From contig CM035354.1 in the NCBI GenBank assembly GCA_020137815.1, positions 6,462,015-6,526,014 of the forward strand: a DNA stretch of 64,000 bases, given 5' to 3'. The notes under the pieces are model-generated. The model saw nothing but the letters and a program-made list of their open reading frames with translations, had not been told where the DNA came from and made no database searches. This document shows positions 44,216 through 55,289 of this stretch, in pieces. The position numbers and the translations under genes are program-made. Source of the DNA: Hormiphora californensis (lineage: Eukaryota > Ctenophora > Tentaculata > Cydippida > Pleurobrachiidae). Each line of letters begins with the position of its first letter. Positions within the stretch are counted from its first letter, which is position 1.

Positions 44216-44851
44216 CTAAACAACAGGTTGAGCACCCTCAATAGGGACAACCTGGGTTGCAGCAGCTCTTTTCATCTGGGCTGTCAGATCCGGATTAAGA
44301 TCCCTAAACTTAGGTCCCATCTGAGTGAGCAACATGAGACAAAAGACAATGAAGGACAGAATAAACGCGAGGAGAAGTGTTATCATAATCAGTTGAACTT
44401 GCCATAGCAACCGGTAATTCTCCATAGATTTGATGTATACCTCACCCTCTTGGACATACCATCGGAGGAGAACTCCAAAATGTGCTATGGCATTCCCCGC
44501 CGCGCACACCATACTAATGATCTGTCTGTTGATGGTAACCATGGCAACCACTCTGGATAATTCACAGACTGGAGCCACACGGGTGATAAAGAGTAGGGTG
44601 GACAGGGTGAGAAGGAGGAGTTCTTTCAGTGAGTTCATGTAGCCACCCTGTATGGGCTCAGGAGGGGAGGAGTAGTAGAAGAGGGCAACAGTTGTGTAGA
44701 GGAGAGATAGGAGGAGAATGCAGAAGGATAGAATGGTACCGAGGAGTTTTCGGCCGAAATAAAACGGACATTGGATGTCGATTGTAGGTAGGCTGGGATA
44801 GTCATCGAATGGTACATCCGGGATTTTACTGAAGACTGCCCGGCGCTTCAT
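44216..44851 (-). CDS. Four-transmembrane protein of unknown family, copy 1
   Basis: 211 residues. The start MKRRAVFSKIPD is preferred because copy 2 conserves it, while the upstream in-frame Met of this copy is absent there. Four hydrophobic segments lie at about residues 32-55, 70-95, 108-128 and 150-175. The N-terminal 30 residues are polar, with DYPSLP. The tail is short and ends QVVPIEGAQPVV. Layout resembles small tetraspan membrane proteins, but it lacks the CCG motif of tetraspanins and the W-GLW-C-C of claudins. No function assigned. Confidence 0.75.
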   Translation of the reverse strand: MKRRAVFSKIPDVPFDDYPSLPTIDIQCPFYFGRKLLGTILSFCILLLSLLYTTVALFYYSSPPEPIQGGYMNSLKELLLLTLSTLLFITRVAPVCELSRVVAMVTINRQIISMVCAAGNAIAHFGVLLRWYVQEGEVYIKSMENYRLLWQVQLIMITLLLAFILSFIVFCLMLLTQMGPKFRDLNPDLTAQMKRAAATQVVPIEGAQPVV

Positions 44852-45242
44852 CCTAAATAGCATGTGTGTGTGGATTAGAGGGGACTGTTTATGGGATTGG
44901 AGGCGGGGGCGGGATTGGTAATATGAAAGAATAAGGGGGGGGGGGAACAAACGACCACTCTGGATTCTCGTACAAATCAATTGTAGGTTTAAAAGGGTGA
45001 ACTTCAAAAAAACAAAGTTTGATCACCGACACAACACGGTCTATTAATAAATTAGAACATTCCTTTATATTATCCACACTGATGAAATTCTCAGACTTCT
45101 CGGTTCAACAGGCAACATGAGTTAAATTTAAATAGTTTGAGGGGGCCGAGTATGCTCATGCAAAAGTTTGCAGTGGATGTGCGTGGTAGGGGAGGGTATA
45201 CAAAACAACATATAAAACATGTGACACACACTCTTATCTCCT

Positions 45243-45751
45243 TCAAAGCTTTGATTTCATCTTTTTGAACAGAGACTCCAACTTCATGGCCTCCATCAGA
45301 TTTCCCTTGATTTTCATCTGACCAGACATGAAGGCTGCGGTAGTCTGAAGTTCGCCCTTAACCACTTTCACAAAGATGTCAGGGGTCATTTGGAAGGTTA
45401 CATCTGCCGCCTCGCCGTCCCCCTGGCTTATCGAACCTGTGGGGAGGGTAGAGGTAGTTACCATGGGAGGGGTTGGGTTACTGCACAGTTTCTATGCACA
45501 CATGGTGGTGTTCATTTCCAAGATAAGAAACAAGTACTGCAGTTGGCAGCCGTGAAAATAAGAACTACACTGGTTATACTGGATTTCGCAGAGTCCTAAA
45601 AAAGAAAGTTATCCTTACCTGATTCCTTCAGATCGAAAACATAAGTCCTATCACCAAAGTCAATAGCGAAGATGATTCCAGTTTTAGCAATAACATCCTC
45701 GGTCATGAGTGGCTGGAATTTGGCCATCATTGTAGCAATCTTATCACCTCC
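45243..45751 (-). CDS. HSDL2: SCP2 domain exons, copy 1 (C-terminal part of HSDL2, intact)
   Basis: Two exons, high to low: 45751-45619 and 45436-45243, joined in phase 1. They encode GGDKIATMMAKFQPL..., then FQMTPDIFVKVVKGELQ, SGQMKIKGNLMEAMKLE and the C-terminus KKMKSKL. This is the sterol-carrier (SCP2) domain that follows the SDR domain in animal HSDL2; SKL is a perfect PTS1 peroxisome signal. The incoming phase is 0, which matches the outgoing phase of HSDL2 exon 5 at 56250. No SDR exons lie immediately upstream; a lectin-like gene on the other strand intervenes. So this set is either the distal 3' end of a very long HSDL2 gene or an orphan left by duplication. Confidence 0.8.
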
Positions 45752-46440
45752 CTGTAATGAAACATGTGTTAGTATCATGGGCCTGGGTACTTGAAAACTT
45801 CCACAAATCGTTAAAAATTTTCCTCATTAGTCATTACCCCGTTTTGTACAACATACACCCACAAAATTTGCGCTACCGATACTAAAAGTTACGTGGTGTT
45901 TGTGTTGTTATCAAAATACGTTGTGATTCTTGGAATAAAGTCGGATTTTTTGAAACTGTCGCCCCCCTGGGTGGCGTGCGAGTTTTTATTTGCACGTCGG
46001 AAACTTGTCTTCGCTCTCACGCCTTTGTTTCTTGACCAATTTCGTCAAACCAAAGTTTTACGGACTCACAAAATTATGCTCTTTCCGATGATATGCGGTT
46101 TTTTGCCGAAAAGTGAGAGGAAGTGGGAGCTGTCATGCGCAAATACGACGCCGCGTGTGAAAAGGGGGTGACAGTTTCAAAAAATCCGACTTTATAAGTT
46201 TCCCATCTGGTGCTTAGCACTACACAAACTATCTAGAATTTAAAGTAGTATTTAAACTCAAGACTTGAGTGTGGATAGAGCGTACACCACAAGAACACTT
46301 AGTCTTCGCTAATGTTATTGAACAACGATCCACAGCTGTCAAGAGCACACTCTTTGAACATCTTCCTTACCCTTTGTAACAGTTATAAACCAAGTTATTT
46401 GAAGTGTTATTTGTCAGATAAAACAGACCCAGAAAGGGAA

Positions 46441-47074
46441 ATGAGGATGCTACCAGCACTGCTCGTCCTGGTATTTCTTCACGGGACACTGGTATCCAGT
46501 ATATCGGTATTGAGCTCTATTAAGGAAGTGACAGCAAGATCCCAATTAAACGACAACAAAAAACCAGGAAACGTCATTGATAATGATGCTGATACGATTT
46601 ATTTTTCAAAACGCGATAAACAACCTGAATGGCTAAAACTAACACTTCCTGAAGGGTCGAAAGTTGAAAAAGTTGTCATCATTAACGCGTGAGAATCTTC
46701 TAAAATTGGTATCTTTAGTGTTTTTATATCACTTCTCCCATGAACGCTTTTTAACACGCTTCCCTAACAGGTTTTCCAATGTAGACAGGGCACAAAGAAT
46801 ACTCGGAACGCAGGTTTCTCTTATCGGAGCAACGACCAACACTACCTGTGGGACTATCAACTCAGTCAATTCTGATCTCGATTCCGTAGAAGCCCAGACC
46901 TACACAGTTCCCTGTCCTACAACCAAGGAACTGACCCTCGCCGTTTTTCTTTACGATGATATGATGGAGGTGTCTTTTGATAGACCTCGAAACCAAAATA
47001 TCATGAATTTAGCAGAAGTGAAGGTCTACCTTACTGCACCGAGTAAAATGGCCGGTAAGATAAATTATGGGTAA
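46441..47074 (+). CDS. Secreted galactose-binding-like (F5/8C/fucolectin-like) protein, copy A
   Basis: Two exons: 46441-46688 and 46771-47074, 183 residues. Signal peptide MRMLPALLVLVFLHGTLVSS. The pattern NVIDNDADT...PEWLKLTLPEGSKVEKVVIIN resembles the first half of discoidin/fucolectin-type domains (V-D-G-D..T..., W-x-V-D-L, V..V.I.N). Two cysteines occur in exon 2 (TTCGTI, VPCPTT). Fold call is by pattern only. The codon split by the intron is GC|G (Ala) here but TG|G (Trp) in copies B and D. The intron donor GTGAGAAT is kept. Upstream sequence to about 46200 is shared with copy C. Confidence 0.65.
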
Positions 47075-47821
47075 ATTATGGATTTTGTATGTTTTCTGCC
47101 AAAAGTGATGGGCACACTTTTGGTAAGATTAAATGGGTAAAATTTGGTTTCTGGGAGAAAATAAATCATAAATTAAACTCTGGGAGAGTCACGTGTGATT
47201 ACTGATCATGAAATGTTTCATGATCAGTTGACTGGGAGTAGCAATATAATAATAACCCCTGGTCGCTTGGGGAGGGCTCTGTACATGTGGGTCTGTTTGA
47301 GACGTTCGAATGACAGTCAAATGACAGTTTCGTCCGTGTCAGTCGTGCCAGCTTGTCCGGAGTGCTCCCCTTGGGATTATTTGGGGTGTCTTCCCCCTCC
47401 AGCTTCAGGTGTTTTTAGCGTTCCTGCCCCATTCCTTCACACATCTCCGATCCAGCGAGAATAATCATACGGACGTGCCAACAAACCTATTATTGATAAT
47501 TTAAAGAACGGACACAGCTAATCAACTCAACCCACTCCGCTTATAAAATCTTACAATAGTACAAGCACTGCTCTCTTTTTCTGGACTCAACCTGGTAAGA
47601 ACACATCTCAAGCACACATTGTCTTTCCTTCAACGATTCATTGTCTTCGGGAATGATTTAAGATTGTTCACCATGTACAACGATCCACTGCTATCTTTAT
47701 CTCGAGAACACTCTGCTCTCTTTACTATTTCTTTGCTTTACTCTTTGTCCTGTAACAGTTATACCTCAAGTTTTTCCTTTTGGATCTGTTATTTGTCAGA
47801 TAAAACAGGCCCAGATAAAAA

Positions 47822-48503
47822 ATGAGGATGCTACCAGCACTGCTAGTCCTGGTATTTCTTCACGGGACACTGGTATCCAGTATATCGGTATTGAGCTCTA
47901 TTAAGGAAGTGACTGCAAGATCCCAATTAAACAACAACAACAACAACAACAAACCAGGAAACGTCATTGATAATGATGCTGATACGAAGTACTTTTCAAA
48001 ACGCAATAAACAACCAGAATGGCTAAAACTAACACTTTCCGAAGGATCGAAAGTTGAAAAAGTTGTCATCATTAACTGGTGAGAATCTTCTGAAATTGGT
48101 ACCCTGCGTGTTTTTATATCACTTCTCCCCACTTCTATACAGTTTCACACTGGATAATGGGCACGCTCATGAACGCTTTTTAACAAGCTTCCCTAACAGG
48201 TTTACCAATGTAGCAAGGGCACAAAGACTACTTGGAACGCAGGTCTCTCTCATCGGAGCAACGACCAACACTACCTGTGGGACTATCAGCTCAGTCAGTT
48301 CTGATATCGATTCCGTAGAAGCCCAGACCTACACAGTTCCCTGTCCTACCACCAAGGAACTGACCCTCACCGTTTTTATTTACGATGATGTGATGCAGGA
48401 GCCTTATGATAGATCTCTCAACCAAAATATCATGAATTTAGCAGAAGTGATGGTCTACCTTACTGCACCGAGTAAAATGGCCGGTAAGATAAATTATGGG
48501 TAA
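47822..48503 (+). CDS. Secreted galactose-binding-like protein, copy B
   Basis: Two exons: 47822-48078 and 48200-48503, 186 residues. Same signal peptide and domain pattern as copy A. It has seven consecutive Asn codons (AAC repeat) near residue 43, against a shorter run in the other copies. The intron-split codon is TGG. Both exons are intact, so this is the best candidate for a working gene. Flanking sequence up to about 49163 is shared with copy D. Confidence 0.68.
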
Positions 48504-49209
48504 ATTTTGGATTTTGTATGTTTTTTTTCTCTGCCAAAAGTGTTGGGCACACTTTTGGTAAGATGAAATGGGTAAAATTTGATGTCTGGGAGAAAATAAA
48601 TCATAAACTCTGGGAGGGTCACGTGACTACTGATCACTGATTATGAAATGTTTCATGATCAGTTGACAGGGAGTAGCAATATAATAATAACCCCTGGTCG
48701 CTCGGGGAGGGCTCTGTACATGTGGGTCTGTTTGAGACGTTCGAATGACAGTCAAATGACAGTTTCGTCCGTGTCAGGCCTGCCTGCTTGTCTGGGGTGC
48801 TCCCCTTGGGATTATTTGGGGTGCCTTTTCCCTCCAGCTTTAGGACTTTTTAGCGTTTCTGCCCCAGATTCCTTCACAAATCTCCAGCGACCAGCATCAT
48901 CGGACAGATCTCTCAACGAGACTAAAGATTTCCCTGTTTTGTGTTTTTGGTGTGTTTTTGTATTTTTTGCTTGCATGGGGCTAAATTACGGACTGTTTTC
49001 GGGATTCCTTTTTTATGTGTCTTTTTTTAACTGTTTCAATCAAATCATTCAATCATTGTCGTGTCTTCCAAAACCCCAAAAAAACTATCCTCATTCAATC
49101 GCAGAAATTTTTTGCGCAGATAGGGGTTTCAAATATGATATTCAACAACAGGAAACATACCCAAGAGAGTTGTAATCAACAAGGCAAAAATTCTTTGCAC
49201 CATTCCAAA

Positions 49210-49491
49210 TCACTTAGACATCACCCAAATTCCAAATCTTAAATTATACCAACACGTCAGTCTAACAGATAACTTATTAGAGGCTGCGAACTTTAAACCC
49301 ACTCTCACTAAAGCCCCTGCTACACCTTTACCCCTCATGGCAGGAGGGACGAATGTGTGGAGCATGTCAAGTGTACTTCCCTCCCGGGAGTACTCCAGAA
49401 ATGCGGGGTTACGGGTCAGAGAGGAGTCTTCGTAGATGAATTTATACTCGGAATGGGTTATTGCCTCGTCAACTTCTGTTGGTTCTGCCAT
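49210..49491 (-). pseudogene. NATD1: NATD1-like copy 2, C-terminally truncated by duplication breakpoint
   Basis: The first about 82 residues match copy 1 almost exactly up to LTCWY. After that the sequence is unrelated (NLRFGIWVMSK) and the YTADFVKKFG end is lost. The match with copy 1 starts at about 49247, and filler DNA separates it from the tail of lectin copy B. The missing end includes the last GNAT strand, so activity is doubtful. Confidence 0.8.
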
Positions 49492-49870
49492 GTGACACTT
49501 CAGAGATGGGGAGAGACGCGGTACTAAATATCAAAGGGTTAGAATAACTGATAAGAGAGATCTAAAATATTAAATTGCACATTTGTTTTCAAGACCGCAA
49601 TATATATTTACAAATAAATTTTCAGTACAAACAATATCAGTGACAAATAAAGAGCATAGAAACTACTAAACTACACAATACACTCATGCCTTCGTCCTGG
49701 CCCCCAAAACACCAGGCTGTGCCTCCCTTCCATGCGGGATGACTGATGAGGGAAGATAGGGGTATCAAATAACCAATCTCAGACTGAAGCACAGTCATTC
49801 TAAGGGACTTGGTTGATCCCCAGCCTTTTCCTGTTATATTTCACCCCAGGTAGACCAGCTCCCTCGCTCT

Positions 49871-50506
49871 CTAAACAACAGGTTGAGCGCCCTCAATGGG
49901 TACAACCTGGGTCGCAGCAGCTCTTTTCATCTGGGCTGTTAGATCCGGATTAAGATCTCTGAACTTGGGACCCATCTGAGTGAGCAACATGAGACAAAAG
50001 ACAATGAAGGACAGAATAAACGCCAGGAGAAGTGTTATCATAATCAGTTGAACTTGCCATAGCAACCGGTAGTTCTCCATAGATTTGATGTATACCTCGC
50101 CCTCTTGGACATACCACCGGAGGAGAACTCCAAAATGTGCTATGGCGTTCCCCGCCGCGCACACCATACTAATGATCTGTCTGTTGATGGTAACCATGAC
50201 AACCACCCTGGATACTTCACAGACTGGAGCAACACGGGTAATAAAGAGCAGGGTGGACAGGGTGAGAAGGAGGATTTCTTTTAACGAGTTCATGTAGCCA
50301 CCCTGTATGGGCTCAGGAGGGGAGGAGTAGTAGAAGAGGGCAACGGTTGTGTAGAGGAGAGATAGGAGGAGGATGCAGAAGGATAGAATCGTACCGAGGA
50401 GTTTTCGGCCGAAATAAAACGGACATTGGATGTCGATTGTAGGTAGGCTGGGATAGTCATCGAATGGTACATCCGGGATTTTACTGAAGACTGCCCGGCG
50501 CTTCAT
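49871..50506 (-). CDS. Four-transmembrane protein of unknown family, copy 2
   Basis: 211 residues, the same length as copy 1 (44216-44851). I noticed only a few substitutions (for example Leu to Ile, Leu to Val and Ala to Val near residues 77-104), and no indels. Start MKRRAVFSKIPD, four hydrophobic segments, end QVVPIEGAQPVV. The frame being kept intact while neighbouring DNA has many indels argues that it is real and functional. Family unknown. Confidence 0.75.
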   Translation of the reverse strand: MKRRAVFSKIPDVPFDDYPSLPTIDIQCPFYFGRKLLGTILSFCILLLSLLYTTVALFYYSSPPEPIQGGYMNSLKEILLLTLSTLLFITRVAPVCEVSRVVVMVTINRQIISMVCAAGNAIAHFGVLLRWYVQEGEVYIKSMENYRLLWQVQLIMITLLLAFILSFIVFCLMLLTQMGPKFRDLNPDLTAQMKRAAATQVVPIEGAQPVV

Positions 50507-50912
50507 TCTAAATAATACAGGGTGGATTAGAGGGGACTGTTTCGGGACTTGGGAGAGGGGACTGCATATGGGATTGGAGGCGGGGCGGGATTGGTAATAT
50601 GAAAGAATAAGGGGGGGGGACAAACGACCACTCTGGATTCTCGTACAAATCAATTGTAGGTGTAAAAGGGTGAACTTCGAAAAAACAAAGTTTGATCACC
50701 GACACAATACGGTCTATTAATAAATTAGAACATTCCTTTACCCACAGTGATGAAATTCTCAGACTTCTCGGTCCAACAGGCAACATGAGTTAAATTTAAA
50801 TAGTTTGAGGGGGCCGAGTTTGCTCATGCAAAAGTTTGCAGTGGATGTGCGTGGTAGGGGAGGGTATAGAAAACAACATATAAAACATGTGACACACACT
50901 CTCTTATCTCCT

Positions 50913-51435
50913 TCAAAGCTTTGATTTCATCTTTTTGAACAGAGACTCCAACTTCATGGCCTCCATCAGATTTCCCTTGATTTTCATCTGACCAGACATG
51001 AAAGCTGCGGTAGTCTGAAGTTCACCCTTCACCACTTTCACGAAGATGTCAGGGGTCATTTGGAAGGTTACATCTGCTGCCTCGCCATCCCCCTGGCTTA
51101 TCGAACCTGTGGGGAGGGGTAGAGGTAGTTACCATTATGGGAGGGGTTGGGTTACTGCACAGTTTCTATACACACATGGTGGTGTTCATTTCTCAGATAA
51201 GAAACAAGTTCTGCAGTTGGCAGCAGTGAAAATAAGAAACTACACTGGGTATGACTACGGATAATGCTGGGATTTCGCAGAGCCTAAAAATGGACAGTTT
51301 GTCCTTACCGATTACTCTCAGACGCAAAACATAAGTCCTTCACGAAGTCCATAGCGAAGATGATTCCCAGTTTTAGCAATGATCTTCGGTCATGGTGGCT
51401 GAATTTGGCATTCATTGTAGCAATCTGTATCACCC
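50913..51435 (-). pseudogene. HSDL2: SCP2 domain exons, copy 2 (first exon damaged)
   Basis: The second exon (51106-50913) is intact, has the same length as in copy 1, and ends in SKL. The first exon (about 51435-51305) has several one-base gains and losses against copy 1, and reads open in no frame. By position this copy is the nearest C-terminal half for the HSDL2 SDR exons at 56-58 kb. Confidence 0.7.
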
Positions 51436-51902
51436 TCCCTGCAAGGAAACAATGTGTTTAGTATCAGGGTACTTGAAAACTTCCACAAATCGTTAGAAAG
51501 TTTCCTCTTCAAATGCACATTACCCCGTTTTGTACAACATACACCCACAGAATTTGCGCTAGTGGTACTAAAAGTAACGTGGTGTTTTATTTGTGTTGTT
51601 ATCAAAATAATTTGTGAATCTTGAGATATAAGTTTCCCATCCGGTGCTTAGCACTACACAAACTATCTAGAATGCTTGTTTGCCACTATCTCACTTTTTG
51701 AGCACTATTCCCTCTAAGTATTTAAACTCAAGTGTGGATAGAGCGTACACCACAAGAAACACTGTTGCTTCGTATGTTATTGAACACACGATCCACAGCT
51801 GTCAAGAGCACACTGCTTTGACACTCTTCCTTACCCTTTGTAACAGTTTTAATCACCAAGTTTATTTGAAGTATTATTTGTCAGATAAAACAGACCCGAA
51901 CA

Positions 51903-52545
51903 ATGAGGATGCTACCAACATGCTAGTCCTGGTTTTTTCCACGGACACTGGTATCCAGTATATACGGTATGAGCTCTATTAAGGAGATGACGTGCAAGAT
52001 CCCAATTACACAATAACAAAAAAACCAGAACGGTAATTGTAATGAATTTTGCTGAGTACGATTTATTTTTCAAACGCGATAAACACACCTGAAAGCAAAA
52101 CTAACACACTTCCTGAAGGTCGAAAGTTGAAAAAGTTGTCATTCAGTAACGGTAGAATAATCTCTAAAAATTGGTATCCTTTTAGTGTTTTATATACTTC
52201 TCCCGATGACGCTTTTTCAACACTCTTCCCTAAAAGGTTTTCCAATGTAGACAGGGCACAAGAACTACTCGGAAACGCATTCTCTCTCATCGGAGCACGA
52301 CTCAACACTACCTGTGGGACTATCAAACTCAGGTCAAGTTCTGAATCTCGATTCCGATAGAAGAGCCCAGATCTACACAGGTCTCCGTCCTACTACCAAG
52401 GAACTGACCCTCGCCGTTTTTCTTTACGATGATGTGATGGAGGTGTCTTTTGATAGACCTCGAAACCAAAATATCATGAATTTAGCAGAAGTGATGATCT
52501 ACGGAAAACCGAGTAAAATGGCCGGTAAGATAAATTATGGGTTAA
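51903..52545 (+). pseudogene. Secreted galactose-binding-like protein, copy C (frameshifted)
   Basis: It aligns with copy A over its whole length, but with many single-base gains and losses in both exons; the signal peptide, the domain start and TTCGTI are still legible in different frames. The terminal stop is altered (GGGTTAATT for GGGTAAATT). Decay or poor consensus; see findings. Confidence 0.7.
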
Positions 52546-53330
52546 TTATGGATTTTGTATGTTTTCTGCCAAAAGTGTTGGGCACACTTTTGGTAAGATT
52601 AAATGGGTAAAATTTGGTTTCTGGAGAAAATAAATCATAAAACTCTGGGAGGTCACTGTGTGATCACTGATCATGAAATGTTTCATGATCAGTTACAGGA
52701 GTAGCAATTAATATAAACCCCTGGTCGCTTGGGGAGGGCTCTGTACATGTGGGTCTGTTTGAGACGTTCGAATGACATCAAATGACAGTTTCCGTCGTCG
52801 TCCGTGTCAGCCTGCCAGCTTGTCTGGGGTGCTCCCCTTGGGATTATTTGGGGTGCCTTCCTCCCTCCAGGTTCAGGTATTTTTAGCGTTCCTGCCCCAT
52901 TCTTCTCCACATCTCCGATCCAGCGAGAATAATCATACGGACTTCCTTACAGCGCCGCTTGTAGTCGTATTACCGTAATGGAAATACAGTAATGAGATCC
53001 ACACTTTGCATACCACGGCAAAAGGCATGTATTCAGCACGTACAAGCGCCCGATTGGCCCACGGGTTCACGTCTCATACTGATCTCTCCGTTTTCGTTAC
53101 CGTTTTCCACTACAAGCGACCGGGTTACAAGCCTAAAGATTCCCCTCTTAAAAACATAAATAAGATCATTTGTGATTTGCTTATCTGCTTAATTTGGACA
53201 ATTATTTCTAGTCCAGCAGTAACCTCTTAATTAAGGAGGATTTTATCTGTGCTTTTATTGATAATTTATAGAACGGACACAGCTAATCAACTCACAACTC
53301 AACCCACTCCGCTTATAAAATCTTACAATA

Positions 53331-54343
53331 TAGTCGGGACGAATCTCTCACAAAAAGAAGTGGTTGACTCACTATTTGGTGAAAAGCAATTCCGGTTGTA
53401 ACCCACCTATTTTGACCCGCTGAACACGATCCCGTCCATAGGTAAGCTCGCAAAAGTGAAGAACATGCCCAAATCGGCCACGCCCTTTTACCTGTATTTT
53501 CAGCCTGTAGCCAAAAACATAAATCCTCTTAGAATAGGAGTAGAGACAAATCTGAGGGCCCTAAGTGATCAGCGCCCTCGCATTAGTGGGGTAGGTGCTG
53601 GAATTAAGTCTCTATCTCATCTGGTTAATTAGTAATTGGATAATTAGGTTTGCGCATAACCGTTTTTGGCTATATGGCTATAGCCACTTAGGAATGGTTT
53701 AGAGACTTTTCACTGGCGCCATTTTGTAGCAATAGCCAATTTATGGGGGGTCGACGTCGGACTTTTAAGCTCTATCTCCAACCGTTTAGCCGTTATTGGG
53801 CTTAATCGATGCTCAAAAAGAGCGAAAAACGGTAAAAAGCCCGATTTTGAGCATCGTTTAAGCCAAATAACGGCTAAACGGTTGGATATAGAGCTTAAAA
53901 GTCCGACGTCGACCCCCCATAACTTGGCTATTGCCTACAAAATGGCACCAGTGAAAAGTCTCTAAACCATTCCTAAGTGGCTATAGCCATATAGCCAAAA
54001 AACGGTTATGCGCAAACCTAATTATCCAATTATCTAATTAACCAGATGATCTCATCTCAGATGAGATAGAGACTTAATTCCAGCACCTACCCCCACTAAT
54101 GCGAGGGCGCTGATCACTTTAGTGCCCTCAGATTTCCCTCTACTCCTATTCTAAGAGGATTTATGTTTTTGGCTACAGGCTGAAAACACAGGTAAAAGGG
54201 CGTGGCCGATTTGGGCATGTTCTTCACTTTTGCGAGCTTACCTATGGACGGGATCGTGTTCAGCGGGTCAAAATAGGTTGGTTACAACCGGAATTTGCTT
54301 TTCACCAAATAGTGAGTCAAAAAATTAAGATTCGCCCCGACTA
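53331..54343. mobile_element. 1013-bp near-perfect palindromic element
   Basis: Ends TAGTCGGGACGAAT and ATTCGCCCCGACTA. The two halves pair almost throughout, with a loop of about 25 bp near 53820-53845. The allelic position in the duplicated block (47560, CTTACAATAGTACAAG) is empty, giving a 2-3 bp target duplication (ATA or TA). Internal segments include the GGCTATAGCCA-type palindrome. No coding capacity. Confidence 0.9.
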
Positions 54344-54616
54344 ATAGTACAAGTACTGCTCTCTTTTTCTGGACTCAACCTGGTTAGAACACATCTCAAG
54401 AACACAATGTCTTTCCTTCAACGATTCATTGTCTTCGGGAATGATTTAAGATTGTTCACCGTGTACAACGATCCACTGCTATCTTTATCTCGAGAACACT
54501 CTGCTCTCTTTACCTTACCCTTTGCTTTACTCTTTGTCCTGTAACAGTTATACCTCAAGTTTTTCCTTTTTGGATCTGTTATTTGTCAGATAAAACAGGC
54601 CCAGATAAAAAATAGG

Positions 54617-55289
54617 ATGCTACCAGCACTGCTAGTCCTGGTATTTCTTCACGGGACACGGGTGTCCATTATCGGTATTGAGCTCTATTAAGGAAGTGAC
54701 TGCAAGATCCCAATTAAACAACAACAACAAACCAGGAAATGTCATTGATAATAACGCTGATACGAAGTATTTTTCAAAACGCAATAAACAACCAGAATGG
54801 CTAAAACTAACACTTTCCGAAGGATCGAAAGTTGAAAAAGTTGTCATCATTAACTGGTGAGAATCTTCTGAAATTGGTATCCTGCGTGTTTTTATATCAC
54901 TTCTCCCCACTTCTATACAGTTTCACACTGGATAATGGGCACGTTAAAGCGCTCATGAACGCTTTTTAACACGCTTCCCTAACAGGTTTACCAATTTAGC
55001 AAGGGCACAAAGAATACTCGGAACGCAGGTCTCTCTCATCGGAGCAACGACCAACACTACCTGTGGGACTATCAGCTCAGTCAGTTCTGATATCGATTCC
55101 GTAGAAGCACAGACCTACACAGTTCCCTGTCCTACCACCAAGGAACTGACCCTCGTCGTTTTCCTGTACGATGATGTGATGCAGGAGCCTTATGATAGAG
55201 ATCTCGACCAAAATATCATGAATTTAGCAGAAGTGATGGTCTACCTTACTGCACCGAGTAAAATGGCCGGTAAGAAAAATTATGGGTAA
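54617..55289 (+). pseudogene. Secreted galactose-binding-like protein, copy D (5' exon frameshifted)
   Basis: Exon 2 (54986-55289) is intact and has the same 304-bp length as in copies A and B. Exon 1 ends at 54856. Against copy B, the first ATG is lost by a one-base deletion (ATGAGG to ATAGG), and two further bases are missing after the signal peptide, which shifts the frame. A later ATG cannot restore a signal peptide in the right frame. Likely a recent pseudogene or a consensus error. Confidence 0.7.

Noticed and set aside
47195-47464. Open frame downstream of lectin-like copy A, also seen after B and D
   Set aside because: Partly conserved among copies, but no acceptor common to the copies joins it in frame to the upstream exon; I treat it as 3' flank, though a third exon is not fully excluded.
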